This document shows positions 1 through 7,289 of a DNA stretch of 64,000 bases, one piece after another; positions within the stretch are counted from its first letter, which is position 1; each line of letters opens with the position of its first letter. Under the pieces are notes generated by a model. It did no database searches, was not told the origin of the DNA, and was given only the letters and a program-made list of their open reading frames with translations. The stretch spans positions 37,645 to 101,644 of the forward strand of contig NZ_JNNO01000009.1 in the NCBI RefSeq assembly GCF_000735585.1, read 5' to 3'. The translations under genes were made by a program, and so were the position numbers. This stretch comes from Devosia sp. LC5. Its GTDB lineage: Bacteria; Pseudomonadota; Alphaproteobacteria; Rhizobiales; Devosiaceae.

Positions 1-2422
1 AGATCGTGCCATCCCGCTCGACAAGGCTGATCCCCGGCAGATGCTGATCGAGACTCGGCCGGAACTTGCGCCCATCGGCCACGATGCTGCGATGTGGCCG
101 CTCGCCATCGGGCATGTCGGTGCGCAAATTATTGTTGGTCCTGACCGACCCATCGGCCAGGATCACATAGCGCGCGCCCGCCTTGATGGCTTCGACGTCC
201 TCGCCATCCACCGCATGGCACAGCACGATATCGGCCTCGCCAGCCGGCACCACGCGATAGCCCAGCCCCCTGGCATAATCCGCCAGCTTCGCGTCAGCCG
301 CCGCAACGCTGGGCAATTCGCTCGTCCCGCGCGCCGCATAAAGGGCGATATCGCAGGAATTGCGCGCCAGCACCTGCCCGCCCGCTTCCAGCACGAACTC
401 GATCCGCGCCATCTCATTGGCCGACACCGCCGGCATCGTCAGCTGCGTGTCGATAGCAAATGTCGAAACCGTCCCAGTCGCCCCCACGGCAGCCGACCCA
501 CTCACCGCCCCGCTCCAGCGCAACACCGCGCCCTCGGGAATGCTCAGCCCGCCGGTCGCCACCTTGATGGCAAAGCTCAGGCTCTCCCCGGCATAGGCCG
601 AATAGCGCGCCGGCCTCGGCACGATGACGATATCGGTATTGATACTGGCAAACACATCGTGGAACACGCGCGGATTGCGCTCGATGTCGAGCAGGCCATT
701 GGCCTCCCAATGCACATCGGTGAATTCGGTGATCACATAGCCCATGATCGAGGCATGCTCGCGCATGGTCTCGATTTCGTAGCGCAGGTTCATGAACTGG
801 TACCATTGTACCGCCTCGATAAACCCGTCGAACGAGCCGAAGGTCCGGTCCAGATCCAGCGCCCCAAACCGCTCTTCGATGCCATGCGGCAGCGCCACGC
901 CATCGCCCCAGAGCGAGCCGGTCTCGAACCAGTCCGGCTCGCTCCCGTCCTTGCGGCGCAGCTTCTTCGGATCAGGCAGCCCCCAGACGCCGAACTCGGA
1001 GACGATCAGTGGCTCGTCGCCCCGTCGTTCGGCGTCGCCCAGGGAGGAGAAGGTCCAATCGGCCCCGGCGGCAAATTGGGCGGTAATATCGTCCCATTCC
1101 TGCCGCCGCTCGGGCACCGAACGGTAATAATGGTAGTCGTTGATATCGGTCTTGACGTGGAAATTGGGGAAACACGCCGAATTGTCGACCACCAGCCGCG
1201 TCGTGTCCTTGGCCTTCAGCCAGTCATAGGTGTCCTTGACCCATTGGCGATGCTCCCCATTTTCGAGCATGCGCGTGCCCCAATCCTCATTGATGATCGT
1301 CCAGGCGATGATCGAGGGATGGTTGCGGTCGCGTTGGAGGATGCCCTCCATGGTGGCGCGCATCCGCGCCGCCGCCTTAGCGGTGAAATTGGCCACATTG
1401 GGAATTTCGGTCCAGATCAGCAGGCCAAAGCGGTCCGCCACATCATAATAGCGCGGGTCCGGCACCTTGATGTGGCAGCGCAGCAGGTTGAGCCCCAGAT
1501 GCTTGGCCTTCCTCGCCTGATCCTCGAGGAATTCCAGCGATGGCGGCGTATAGATGCCATCGGGATAATAGTCCTGGTCGAGCGCCCCGCGCATATAAAG
1601 CGGCTCGCCATTGAGCCAGAGCTTGCCGTCCCGCGCCTCGATGCTGCGGAAGCCGAAACTATGCGTCACTGCATCGGCATCGGCCAATTCGACCGTCAAC
1701 GTATAAAGATTGGGACTATCCGGCGACCACAGCTTTGGATCAGCCACCGACAGCTTTGCCGTAATAGCCTCCCCCGCCGCCGCTTCGGTTTCCGCCACCA
1801 CGGCGCCATCAGCATCCTCGACAACAACCCGAACCGGCAATCCCACAGCAGCCGCCGTAAAACCGAGATCGACACTGACCGTGCCATCGATCCCCGCTGA
1901 TATCGCCACGCTCTGCACATGCCGCGCATCCCGCGCTTCCAGCGACACCGGCTGCCACAGCCCGCCAATCCGGCCATACCAGCTGATCTTGCCATGCGGC
2001 ACTTCGCCGAACGGAAAATCGGGATAGGCCCGCTGGTCCGCCGAAGGCATGGTCACCCGCACCTCGACCTCGTTCTGCGCCTTCAGCAACTGGCCCGGCA
2101 GCACGATTTCAAACGGCAGGAAGGCCCCTTCATGGCTACCGACCTGGGTGCCATTGAGCAGCACTTCGCAGAAATAGCTCACCGCCCCGAATTTCAGCGC
2201 CAGCTCGCCCGCGCCCCAGCCCTCAGGCAGCGTGAAACTGCGTTTGTAGACCGCTCTCCCGCTGGTATCGACCAGGTCGGAAAATTCGGCCTGCCAGGGC
2301 GAGGGCACATGCGCCTCCCGCCATGGCCCGTCCTCGTGCCGGAACTGCCAGACCCCGTCCAGCGACAGGCTGCGGCGTGCCGCCGGTCGTGTTTGCTCGG
2401 CTCTGGCTTGAGCGCGTTCCAT
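1..2422 (-). CDS. Glycoside hydrolase family 2 protein (C-terminus beyond the left edge)
   Basis: About 807 residues are visible and the frame is still open at base 1, so the C-terminus is missing. The N-terminus has the GH2 jelly-roll sugar-binding domain, then the immunoglobulin-like domain, then the TIM barrel. The catalytic acid/base lies in IINEDWG (around residue 378) and the nucleophile in IVSEFGVWG (around residue 475), both diagnostic of the beta-galactosidase/beta-glucuronidase family. No signal peptide is seen, so it is probably cytoplasmic. ATG codons occur at 2428 and 2422; I prefer 2422 because GAGGG sits 6 bases upstream, whereas it abuts the 2428 codon. It is divergent from a LacI regulator 130 bp away, which suggests control by an imported oligosaccharide. 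The exact substrate cannot be told from sequence. Confidence 0.93.
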   Translation of the reverse strand, partial: MERAQARAEQTRPAARRSLSLDGVWQFRHEDGPWREAHVPSPWQAEFSDLVDTSGRAVYKRSFTLPEGWGAGELALKFGAVSYFCEVLLNGTQVGSHEGAFLPFEIVLPGQLLKAQNEVEVRVTMPSADQRAYPDFPFGEVPHGKISWYGRIGGLWQPVSLEARDARHVQSVAISAGIDGTVSVDLGFTAAAVGLPVRVVVEDADGAVVAETEAAAGEAITAKLSVADPKLWSPDSPNLYTLTVELADADAVTHSFGFRSIEARDGKLWLNGEPLYMRGALDQDYYPDGIYTPPSLEFLEDQARKAKHLGLNLLRCHIKVPDPRYYDVADRFGLLIWTEIPNVANFTAKAAARMRATMEGILQRDRNHPSIIAWTIINEDWGTRMLENGEHRQWVKDTYDWLKAKDTTRLVVDNSACFPNFHVKTDINDYHYYRSVPERRQEWDDITAQFAAGADWTFSSLGDAERRGDEPLIVSEFGVWGLPDPKKLRRKDGSEPDWFETGSLWGDGVALPHGIEERFGALDLDRTFGSFDGFIEAVQWYQFMNLRYEIETMREHASIMGYVITEFTDVHWEANGLLDIERNPRVFHDVFASINTDIVIVPRPARYSAYAGESLSFAIKVATGGLSIPEGAVLRWSGAVSGSAAVGATGTVSTFAIDTQLTMPAVSANEMARIEFVLEAGGQVLARNSCDIALYAARGTSELPSVAAADAKLADYARGLGYRVVPAGEADIVLCHAVDGEDVEAIKAGARYVILADGSVRTNNNLRTDMPDGERPHRSIVADGRKFRPSLDQHLPGISLVERDGTI

Positions 2423-2428
2423 CCTCAT

Positions 2429-2557
2429 CCCTCGAAGTATTAGTTATATTATTATCACCTTATGTTTGATCCGCCGCGCTGGCAAGGGGGACGATTTGCG
2501 CTTTCGGCGCTAACGCTCCGCTAGCCTATTCGGCTAAAAGGCTATGAAATATCGGAT
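2429..2557. promoter_or_regulatory. Divergent promoter region between GH2 gene and LacI regulator
   Basis: This is a 129-bp intergenic stretch with an AT-rich segment at 2437-2463 that contrasts with the GC-rich surroundings. On the minus strand that segment reads TGATAATA, a word also found upstream of the second LacI gene, where it is part of a direct repeat. It is a plausible LacI-family operator and promoter region. No operator has been proved. Confidence 0.4.
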
Positions 2558-3601
2558 GTGAAGCGAGGGCGGTCAGTCTTGGAAAAACGCGCAACCATGG
2601 TTGATGTGGCCGAACTGGCCGGCGTATCGCAGGCCACAGTGTCCCTGGTGCTCAACGGCGTCACCAATGCCCGCATTTCCAAGGCCACCCGCCGCCGCGT
2701 GCTCGACGCCGCCGAAACCCTGAACTATCGCCGCGGCAAGACCCATCCCGTCCCCGAAGGCCGCCAGCGCGTCATTGGCCTCATCATCGATGAAGTCTCC
2801 ACCACCCCCTTCGCCCCGCCCTTCATCGTGGGCGCCCGCGATGAAGCCGCGCTGCAGGACGTCACCGTCGCCACCTTCTGCACCCGCTCCGATCCGGCCT
2901 TGGAACAGGCAGCCATCGACCTGCTGGTCTCGCAGAAAACCATCGGCATTCTCTATGCCTCGCTGATTACCCGCCAGGTCAGCGTGCCCGACAGTTTCGC
3001 TGAACTACCCCTGGTCCTGCTCAATTGCTACGAGCGCAAACTGCGCTATCCCTCGGTGGTCCCGGGCGACCTGGTGGGCGGCTTCACAGCGGCCGAAGCC
3101 CTGCTCAAGGCCGGCCACCGCCGCATCGCACACCTGGCCGGCGAAGCCATTCTTGAGGCCTCGGTCGATCGCGAAAAAGGCTTCCGCCAGGCCATGGACA
3201 AATGGGGCATTCCCCAGCAAGACCAGCTGGTCACCCTGGGCGGCTGGACCATCCGCGCTGGCCGCGAACGCGCCCTGGAACTGCTCTCCCAGCCCAATCC
3301 ACCCACCGCCATTTTCTGCTTCAACGACCGCATGGCCATCGGCTGCTACGAAGCCGCCCGCACCCTGGGCATGCGCGTGCCGCAGGACATCTCCATCATC
3401 GGCTTCGACGACGAAGACCTCTCCGCCTATCTCGATCCGCGCCTCTCCACCATGGTCCTGCCGCACGACGAAATGGCCCGCTGGGCCGTCGGCCAATTGC
3501 TCGACGGCTACCAGGCCGCCGACCAGGACGAGCGCCTGCAAAAGATCAAGATCGAATGTGAGTTTATAGAGCGAGAATCCATCGCCCCGCCAAGGGGTTA
3601 G
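2558..3601 (+). CDS. LacI family transcriptional regulator
   Basis: 347 residues, the usual LacI length. The helix-turn-helix is VAELAGVSQATVSLVLNG near residues 16-33, followed by the hinge and a periplasmic-binding-protein-like sugar domain ending in IGFDDEDLSAYLDPRLST, typical of LacI/GalR effector domains. The listed start is GTG. An internal TTG at 2579 has a better GAGGG Shine-Dalgarno, and ATG at 2620 is too late, so the start is uncertain by about seven codons. It probably represses the divergent GH2 gene. It is clearly paralogous to the convergent LacI gene downstream: both share LLNCY, the GHRRIA segment and the IFC-ND-AIGCYEA segment. Confidence 0.93.
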   Translation: MKRGRSVLEKRATMVDVAELAGVSQATVSLVLNGVTNARISKATRRRVLDAAETLNYRRGKTHPVPEGRQRVIGLIIDEVSTTPFAPPFIVGARDEAALQDVTVATFCTRSDPALEQAAIDLLVSQKTIGILYASLITRQVSVPDSFAELPLVLLNCYERKLRYPSVVPGDLVGGFTAAEALLKAGHRRIAHLAGEAILEASVDREKGFRQAMDKWGIPQQDQLVTLGGWTIRAGRERALELLSQPNPPTAIFCFNDRMAIGCYEAARTLGMRVPQDISIIGFDDEDLSAYLDPRLSTMVLPHDEMARWAVGQLLDGYQAADQDERLQKIKIECEFIERESIAPPRG

Positions 3602-3650
3602 GCGCAGGAACCTCACTACCCGCCATGCTATTCCCGCGAAAGCGGCCTCA

Positions 3651-3803
3651 CCTCGCCCCTCAGGGGAGAGGTCGACGGCGAAGCCGGCGGGTGAGGGGTG
3701 CGATGCAGCAAAATGGGTGGTGTGGAAGCATGACACCCCTCACCCAGCTCGGCCAGGGTCGCTTCGCTCCCGGCGCCGCTACCCTCTCCCCTGAGGGGCG
3801 AGG
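3651..3803. repeat. 153-bp nested palindromic intergenic repeat
   Basis: The outer arms 3651-3671 and 3783-3803 are perfect 21-bp reverse complements, and each is itself a hairpin (core CCCCTCAGGGG). The inner arms 3689-3700 (GGGTGAGGGGTG) and 3734-3745 are also perfect complements. It lies between two convergent lacI genes, where it could act as a bidirectional terminator. The same design recurs at 54148-54283, so this is a repeat family rather than a one-off terminator. Confidence 0.85.
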
Positions 3804-3827
3804 GGCACCGGCTTCGGTGCATGCCCC

Positions 3828-4913
3828 CTACCCCTTCGGCCCCGCCACCGAATCCCGCTCCACCAGCGGACATTCGAGCTTGGTCAGCGGATATCGCCCC
3901 GCTCCCTGCCCCGCCAGTTCATCGATCTGCTCGACAATCCATTGCCCCATCGCCCGATGCGGCAGGATGGACGTGGTCAGCCGCGGATGCAGATGCCGCG
4001 AGATTTCCTCGTCGTCATAGCCGATCACCGACATGTCCCGCGGAATGTCGAGCCCGGCTTCCTTGAGTGCCTCATAGCACCCGATAGCCGTCCGATCATT
4101 CTGACAAAAAATCGCCGTCGGCGGCTCGGCCAGAGCCAGCAGCTTCCGCGTCGCCGCATAGCCCGCGCTGGCCGACCAATCGCCCTCCACCACCAGCGCC
4201 GCATCGAACGGAATATCGGCCGTCGCCAGCGCCCGGCGATAGCCCTTGAGCCGGTCCTGCGCCGCCTCCATCCAGATTTCTCCGGTTATGGTGGCGATGC
4301 GCCTGTGCCCATGCTCGATCAGGTGCCGCGTGCTGCGCTGTCCACCGGCAATCTCGCTGGGCACCACTGCAGGGTGCGACTGCCCCCCGGTATAGCAATT
4401 GAGCAGGAACACCGGGATGTCGAGCCCCAGCAGCGCCGGATTGAGCTCCACCTCGCGGGTGAAAATCGTCATATAGACCAGCGCCGACACACCCTGTTCG
4501 ACAAAGGCCTGCACCAGCCCCGCCTCGGTTTCCGCGTCATTAAAACTCTGCGACACCAGCACCATGTCGCCCCTGGTCCGCGCCGCTATGCTGACGCCCT
4601 CAATGGCAATCGCCGCCTCGGGGCTGGTCGCCAGCTGGTCGGCGATGAACCCGATCCTTCGCCCGCCGCCAGCCGCCCGCGCCTGCCGCCCATTGGACCC
4701 CGAGGCATAACCCAGCCGCCGCGCCGCCTCGAACACCCGCTCTCGCGTCTCGGCCGATAATTTTATCCCCGGGGCATGATTGAGCACGAATGATACCGTG
4801 GCCTGCGAACATCCCGCTTCGCGCGCCACATCGGGCATGGTCACGCGCCGCGATTGCCCCCGCCGCGCCCGCACCACGCCGGCAGCACTCCCATCATCGG
4901 TTTGCCTTGTCAT
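3828..4913 (-). CDS. LacI family transcriptional regulator (paralogue of the neighbouring one)
   Basis: 361 residues from ATG at 4913; an upstream TTG at 4955 is possible but has no advantage. A basic N-terminal extension of about 20 residues precedes the helix-turn-helix MPDVAREAGCSQATVSFVLN. The sugar-binding domain shares many blocks with the other LacI protein, for example LLNCY, GHRRIATITGE, IFCQNDRTAIGCYEA and GYDDEEISRHLHPRLTT. Its target is unknown. It is not divergent from a catabolic gene inside the window, and may act on its own promoter and on the GH2 region through the shared TGATAATA-containing elements. Confidence 0.92.
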   Translation of the reverse strand: MTRQTDDGSAAGVVRARRGQSRRVTMPDVAREAGCSQATVSFVLNHAPGIKLSAETRERVFEAARRLGYASGSNGRQARAAGGGRRIGFIADQLATSPEAAIAIEGVSIAARTRGDMVLVSQSFNDAETEAGLVQAFVEQGVSALVYMTIFTREVELNPALLGLDIPVFLLNCYTGGQSHPAVVPSEIAGGQRSTRHLIEHGHRRIATITGEIWMEAAQDRLKGYRRALATADIPFDAALVVEGDWSASAGYAATRKLLALAEPPTAIFCQNDRTAIGCYEALKEAGLDIPRDMSVIGYDDEEISRHLHPRLTTSILPHRAMGQWIVEQIDELAGQGAGRYPLTKLECPLVERDSVAGPKG

Positions 4914-4944
4914 ACAAGTTGGCCCCAGACCCCTGCTCGTTGCT

Positions 4945-4968
4945 AATACTATCAATAAATATTATCAA
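4945..4968. promoter_or_regulatory. Tandem 11-bp repeat upstream of second lacI gene
   Basis: AATACTATCAA (4945-4955) and AATATTATCAA (4958-4968) are direct repeats with a 13-bp period, in an AT-rich island just upstream of the LacI start. The reverse strand gives TTGATA[A/G]TATT twice. TGATAATA also occurs before the GH2 gene. Candidate autoregulatory operator or promoter element. Confidence 0.4.
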
Positions 4969-5000
4969 GTATAAGCACTTTTCGCCCGCACCGCCATAGA

Positions 5001-5028
5001 CCGGCCCGCACCCAAAGGCGCGGGCCGG
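5001..5028 (-). terminator. Hairpin downstream of ABC exporter gene
   Basis: CCGGCCCGC (5001-5009) pairs with GCGGGCCGG (5020-5028), a 9-bp GC stem with a 10-base loop, directly after the exporter stop codon. No strong T run follows. Confidence 0.5.
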
Positions 5029-5034
5029 ATCGCG

Positions 5035-6885
5035 CTAGATGCTGGCCTGCACCCTATGCAGCCCCGCATAAAGCCCATCGGCCGCCATCAGCGCCTCATG
5101 CGTCCCCTCTTCGCCAATGCCATCCTCGGTCAGCACCAGGATGCGATCCGCATTGCGCACTGTGGACAGGCGATGGGCGATGACGATCGTGGTCCGCCCC
5201 CTTGTCAGTTCGAGCAAAGCCTGCTGCACTGCCCGCTCGCTTTCATTGTCGAGCGCACTGGTCGCCTCGTCAAAGATCAGCACGGCCGGATTCTTGAGGA
5301 ATGCCCGTGCGATAGTCAGCCGCTGCTTCTGTCCGCCCGAGAGTTTCACCCCGCGCTGACCGATATCGGTGTCATAGCCCTGCGGCAGCGCCATGATGAA
5401 ATCATGCGCATTGGCCGCCTTTGCCGCCGCCACGATCTCCTCGAAGCTGGCATCGGGCCGCCCATAGCGCAGATTGTCGGTCACCGTGCCGCTGAACAGA
5501 TAGATGTCCTGCTGCACCACTCCCACATTGCGCCGCAGCGAAGCCATGGTGACATCCCGCACATCCTTGCCATCGATCAGGATCGCCCCGCCGCTCACCT
5601 CATAAAACCGCGGAATCAGGGCACAGAGCGTACTTTTCCCCACGCCGGACGGGCCGACCAAAGCCACGAATTCCCCCGGCGCAATGTCGAGCGAGAGATC
5701 ACTGAGCACATGCGGCCCGCTCTCCTCATAGCGGAAACTGACATCGCGAAAGGCAATGGCGCCCACCACATTGTCGAGTTCCACCGCCCCAGGCCGGTCC
5801 TCGATATCGGGCGCAACGTCCAATATCTCCATGGCCCGCACGAAGCCGGTATAGCCCTCCTGCCAGAGCCGCACGAAATTGGCCAGCCGCTGCACCGGAT
5901 CGACCAAAACCGCCACGCAGAGCAGGAAAGTCAGCATATCCGCCACGCCCAGATCGGCCGTCAGCACCCGCACCGCACCCACCACGATAACCAGCACCGT
6001 CACCAACTGAGCGAAGGTTTCAGTGCCCGCCGAGAAATAGGCCTCGCTGCGATAGCCCTCCCTTCGGCTGTCCAGAAACCGCTGGTTTTCCGCCTCGAAG
6101 CGCCTGGCTTCCATCGCCTCATTGGCGAAGGACTGCACCACCCTGATGCCGCTCAGGGCATCCTCCACCCGCTCATTGACCGACGCGATCCGCTCTTTGC
6201 TCTGCCGCAGGGCGATGTTCATGCGGCGATTGAAATAGAGCGCATAGAATACCGCCAGCGGCGTCAGTGCGGCGATCAATCCGGCCAGCACCGGATCGAT
6301 GAAGAACAGGATGACCATGGCGCCGCCAAATTTGAGCAGCGCAATGGAAATATCCTCCGGCCCATGGTGAAACAGCTCGCCCAGCCACAGTGAGTCATTG
6401 CTGATCCGGCTCATCAATTGCCCGACACGTTGCCGGTCGTAGAAGCTGAACGACAGCTTCTGGCAATGCTCGAACAATTGCTTGCGCACCGACGCCTCGA
6501 TCTTGGCGCCCATCATGTGACCCTGATAGTCCACGAAAAAGATCGCCAATACCTGGATAGCCAGCACCCCCAGCATCAAGCCGCCCATGGCGTAGATCTG
6601 CCCGATTGCCTCGGGCACCCGGGGCAATTCGATCAGCTGTTTGGTGACGTAATTGGCGCAGAGCGGCAGGAACAATGCCGTCGCCGCGACCAAGAGGGCA
6701 CAGACGAGATCAGCCGCCAGCAGCGGCAGATGCGGCCGGTAGTAGGAGAGAAATTTCCGCACATAGGCCCAGCGCTCGCCCCCGCTGCTCTGCGGTTGCG
6801 GCAAAAACCCGGCGACGAATTGCTTTAGAGAATGGCTACGGCGTGGCTTTGCATGCGCCCTCGCCCGTGGAAATCGGATCTGCAT
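5035..6885 (-). CDS. ABC exporter, fused permease and ATPase (MsbA/multidrug type)
   Basis: 616 residues. Residues about 45-345 form a six-helix type I exporter membrane domain. The nucleotide-binding domain follows, with Walker A GPSGVGKST, the Q-loop in VGVVQQDIYLFSG, signature LSGGQKQR, Walker B VLIFDEATSALD and switch H in IAHRLST. The half-transporter must dimerise to export a lipid or drug; the substrate cannot be predicted. The start is doubtful. The ATG at 6885 has no clear Shine-Dalgarno, whereas an ATG at 6940 in another frame has AGGAG five bases upstream and runs into this gene (see the small ORF). Confidence 0.92.
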   Translation of the reverse strand: MQIRFPRARAHAKPRRSHSLKQFVAGFLPQPQSSGGERWAYVRKFLSYYRPHLPLLAADLVCALLVAATALFLPLCANYVTKQLIELPRVPEAIGQIYAMGGLMLGVLAIQVLAIFFVDYQGHMMGAKIEASVRKQLFEHCQKLSFSFYDRQRVGQLMSRISNDSLWLGELFHHGPEDISIALLKFGGAMVILFFIDPVLAGLIAALTPLAVFYALYFNRRMNIALRQSKERIASVNERVEDALSGIRVVQSFANEAMEARRFEAENQRFLDSRREGYRSEAYFSAGTETFAQLVTVLVIVVGAVRVLTADLGVADMLTFLLCVAVLVDPVQRLANFVRLWQEGYTGFVRAMEILDVAPDIEDRPGAVELDNVVGAIAFRDVSFRYEESGPHVLSDLSLDIAPGEFVALVGPSGVGKSTLCALIPRFYEVSGGAILIDGKDVRDVTMASLRRNVGVVQQDIYLFSGTVTDNLRYGRPDASFEEIVAAAKAANAHDFIMALPQGYDTDIGQRGVKLSGGQKQRLTIARAFLKNPAVLIFDEATSALDNESERAVQQALLELTRGRTTIVIAHRLSTVRNADRILVLTEDGIGEEGTHEALMAADGLYAGLHRVQASI

Positions 6886-6940
6886 AACGCTTCATGTCCT
6901 GTTGAACTTTTCCTTTCTGATTGGACATGGCGGCTTTCAT
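6836..6940 (-). CDS. Small leader-like ORF overlapping the ABC exporter start
   Basis: 34 codons, beginning MKAAMSNQKGKVQQDMKR and ending at TAG (6836-6838). It has the best ribosome binding site of the region (AGGAG, 5-base spacing) and overlaps the first 50 bases of the exporter in a different frame. It could be a leader peptide translationally coupled to the exporter, or the true exporter N-terminus separated by a frameshift. No family is recognised. Confidence 0.4.
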   Translation of the reverse strand: MKAAMSNQKGKVQQDMKRYADPISTGEGACKATP

Positions 6941-7289
6941 TTCGTTCTCCTGACACGGGCTTGATAAGCGGCGCGACTATGCCGCGATCCGCCGGCGCAA
7001 ACAAGTATAGCGCCCTCGATTATGCGACAATTTAACTCAGGCCATCTGCCGCTGAAGTGGAATTTTTCCGAGCGTTCACAGCGCCCTAGATCCGTCTGGC
7101 TTGTCAGTAAATTAACCTAAAGGCGGCATGTTTTGCCTGACGACATGACCCATCCAGCCAGAACGGCTGATGCCCTGCCAGGAGGCCACTGCCTTGATCG
7201 CATTCGCGCGCGCTGCGCCTTAGCCGGACCCTTGCCGGCTCCCCAAGCCGGTCGCTTCTCACTTCCGTTCCCATCAGAGTTCACATTTC
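6941..7289. other. Intergenic region between ABC exporter and chemotaxis receptor
   Basis: 349 bp holding the two divergent promoters. Apart from the ribosome binding site of the small leader ORF, I see no clear operator, hairpin or additional gene. Confidence 0.4.

Noticed and set aside
41..1900. 619-codon open frame on the plus strand
   Set aside because: It is antisense to the GH2 gene, is rich in Arg/His/Pro as expected of a shadow in high-GC DNA, and the minus strand carries intact catalytic motifs.
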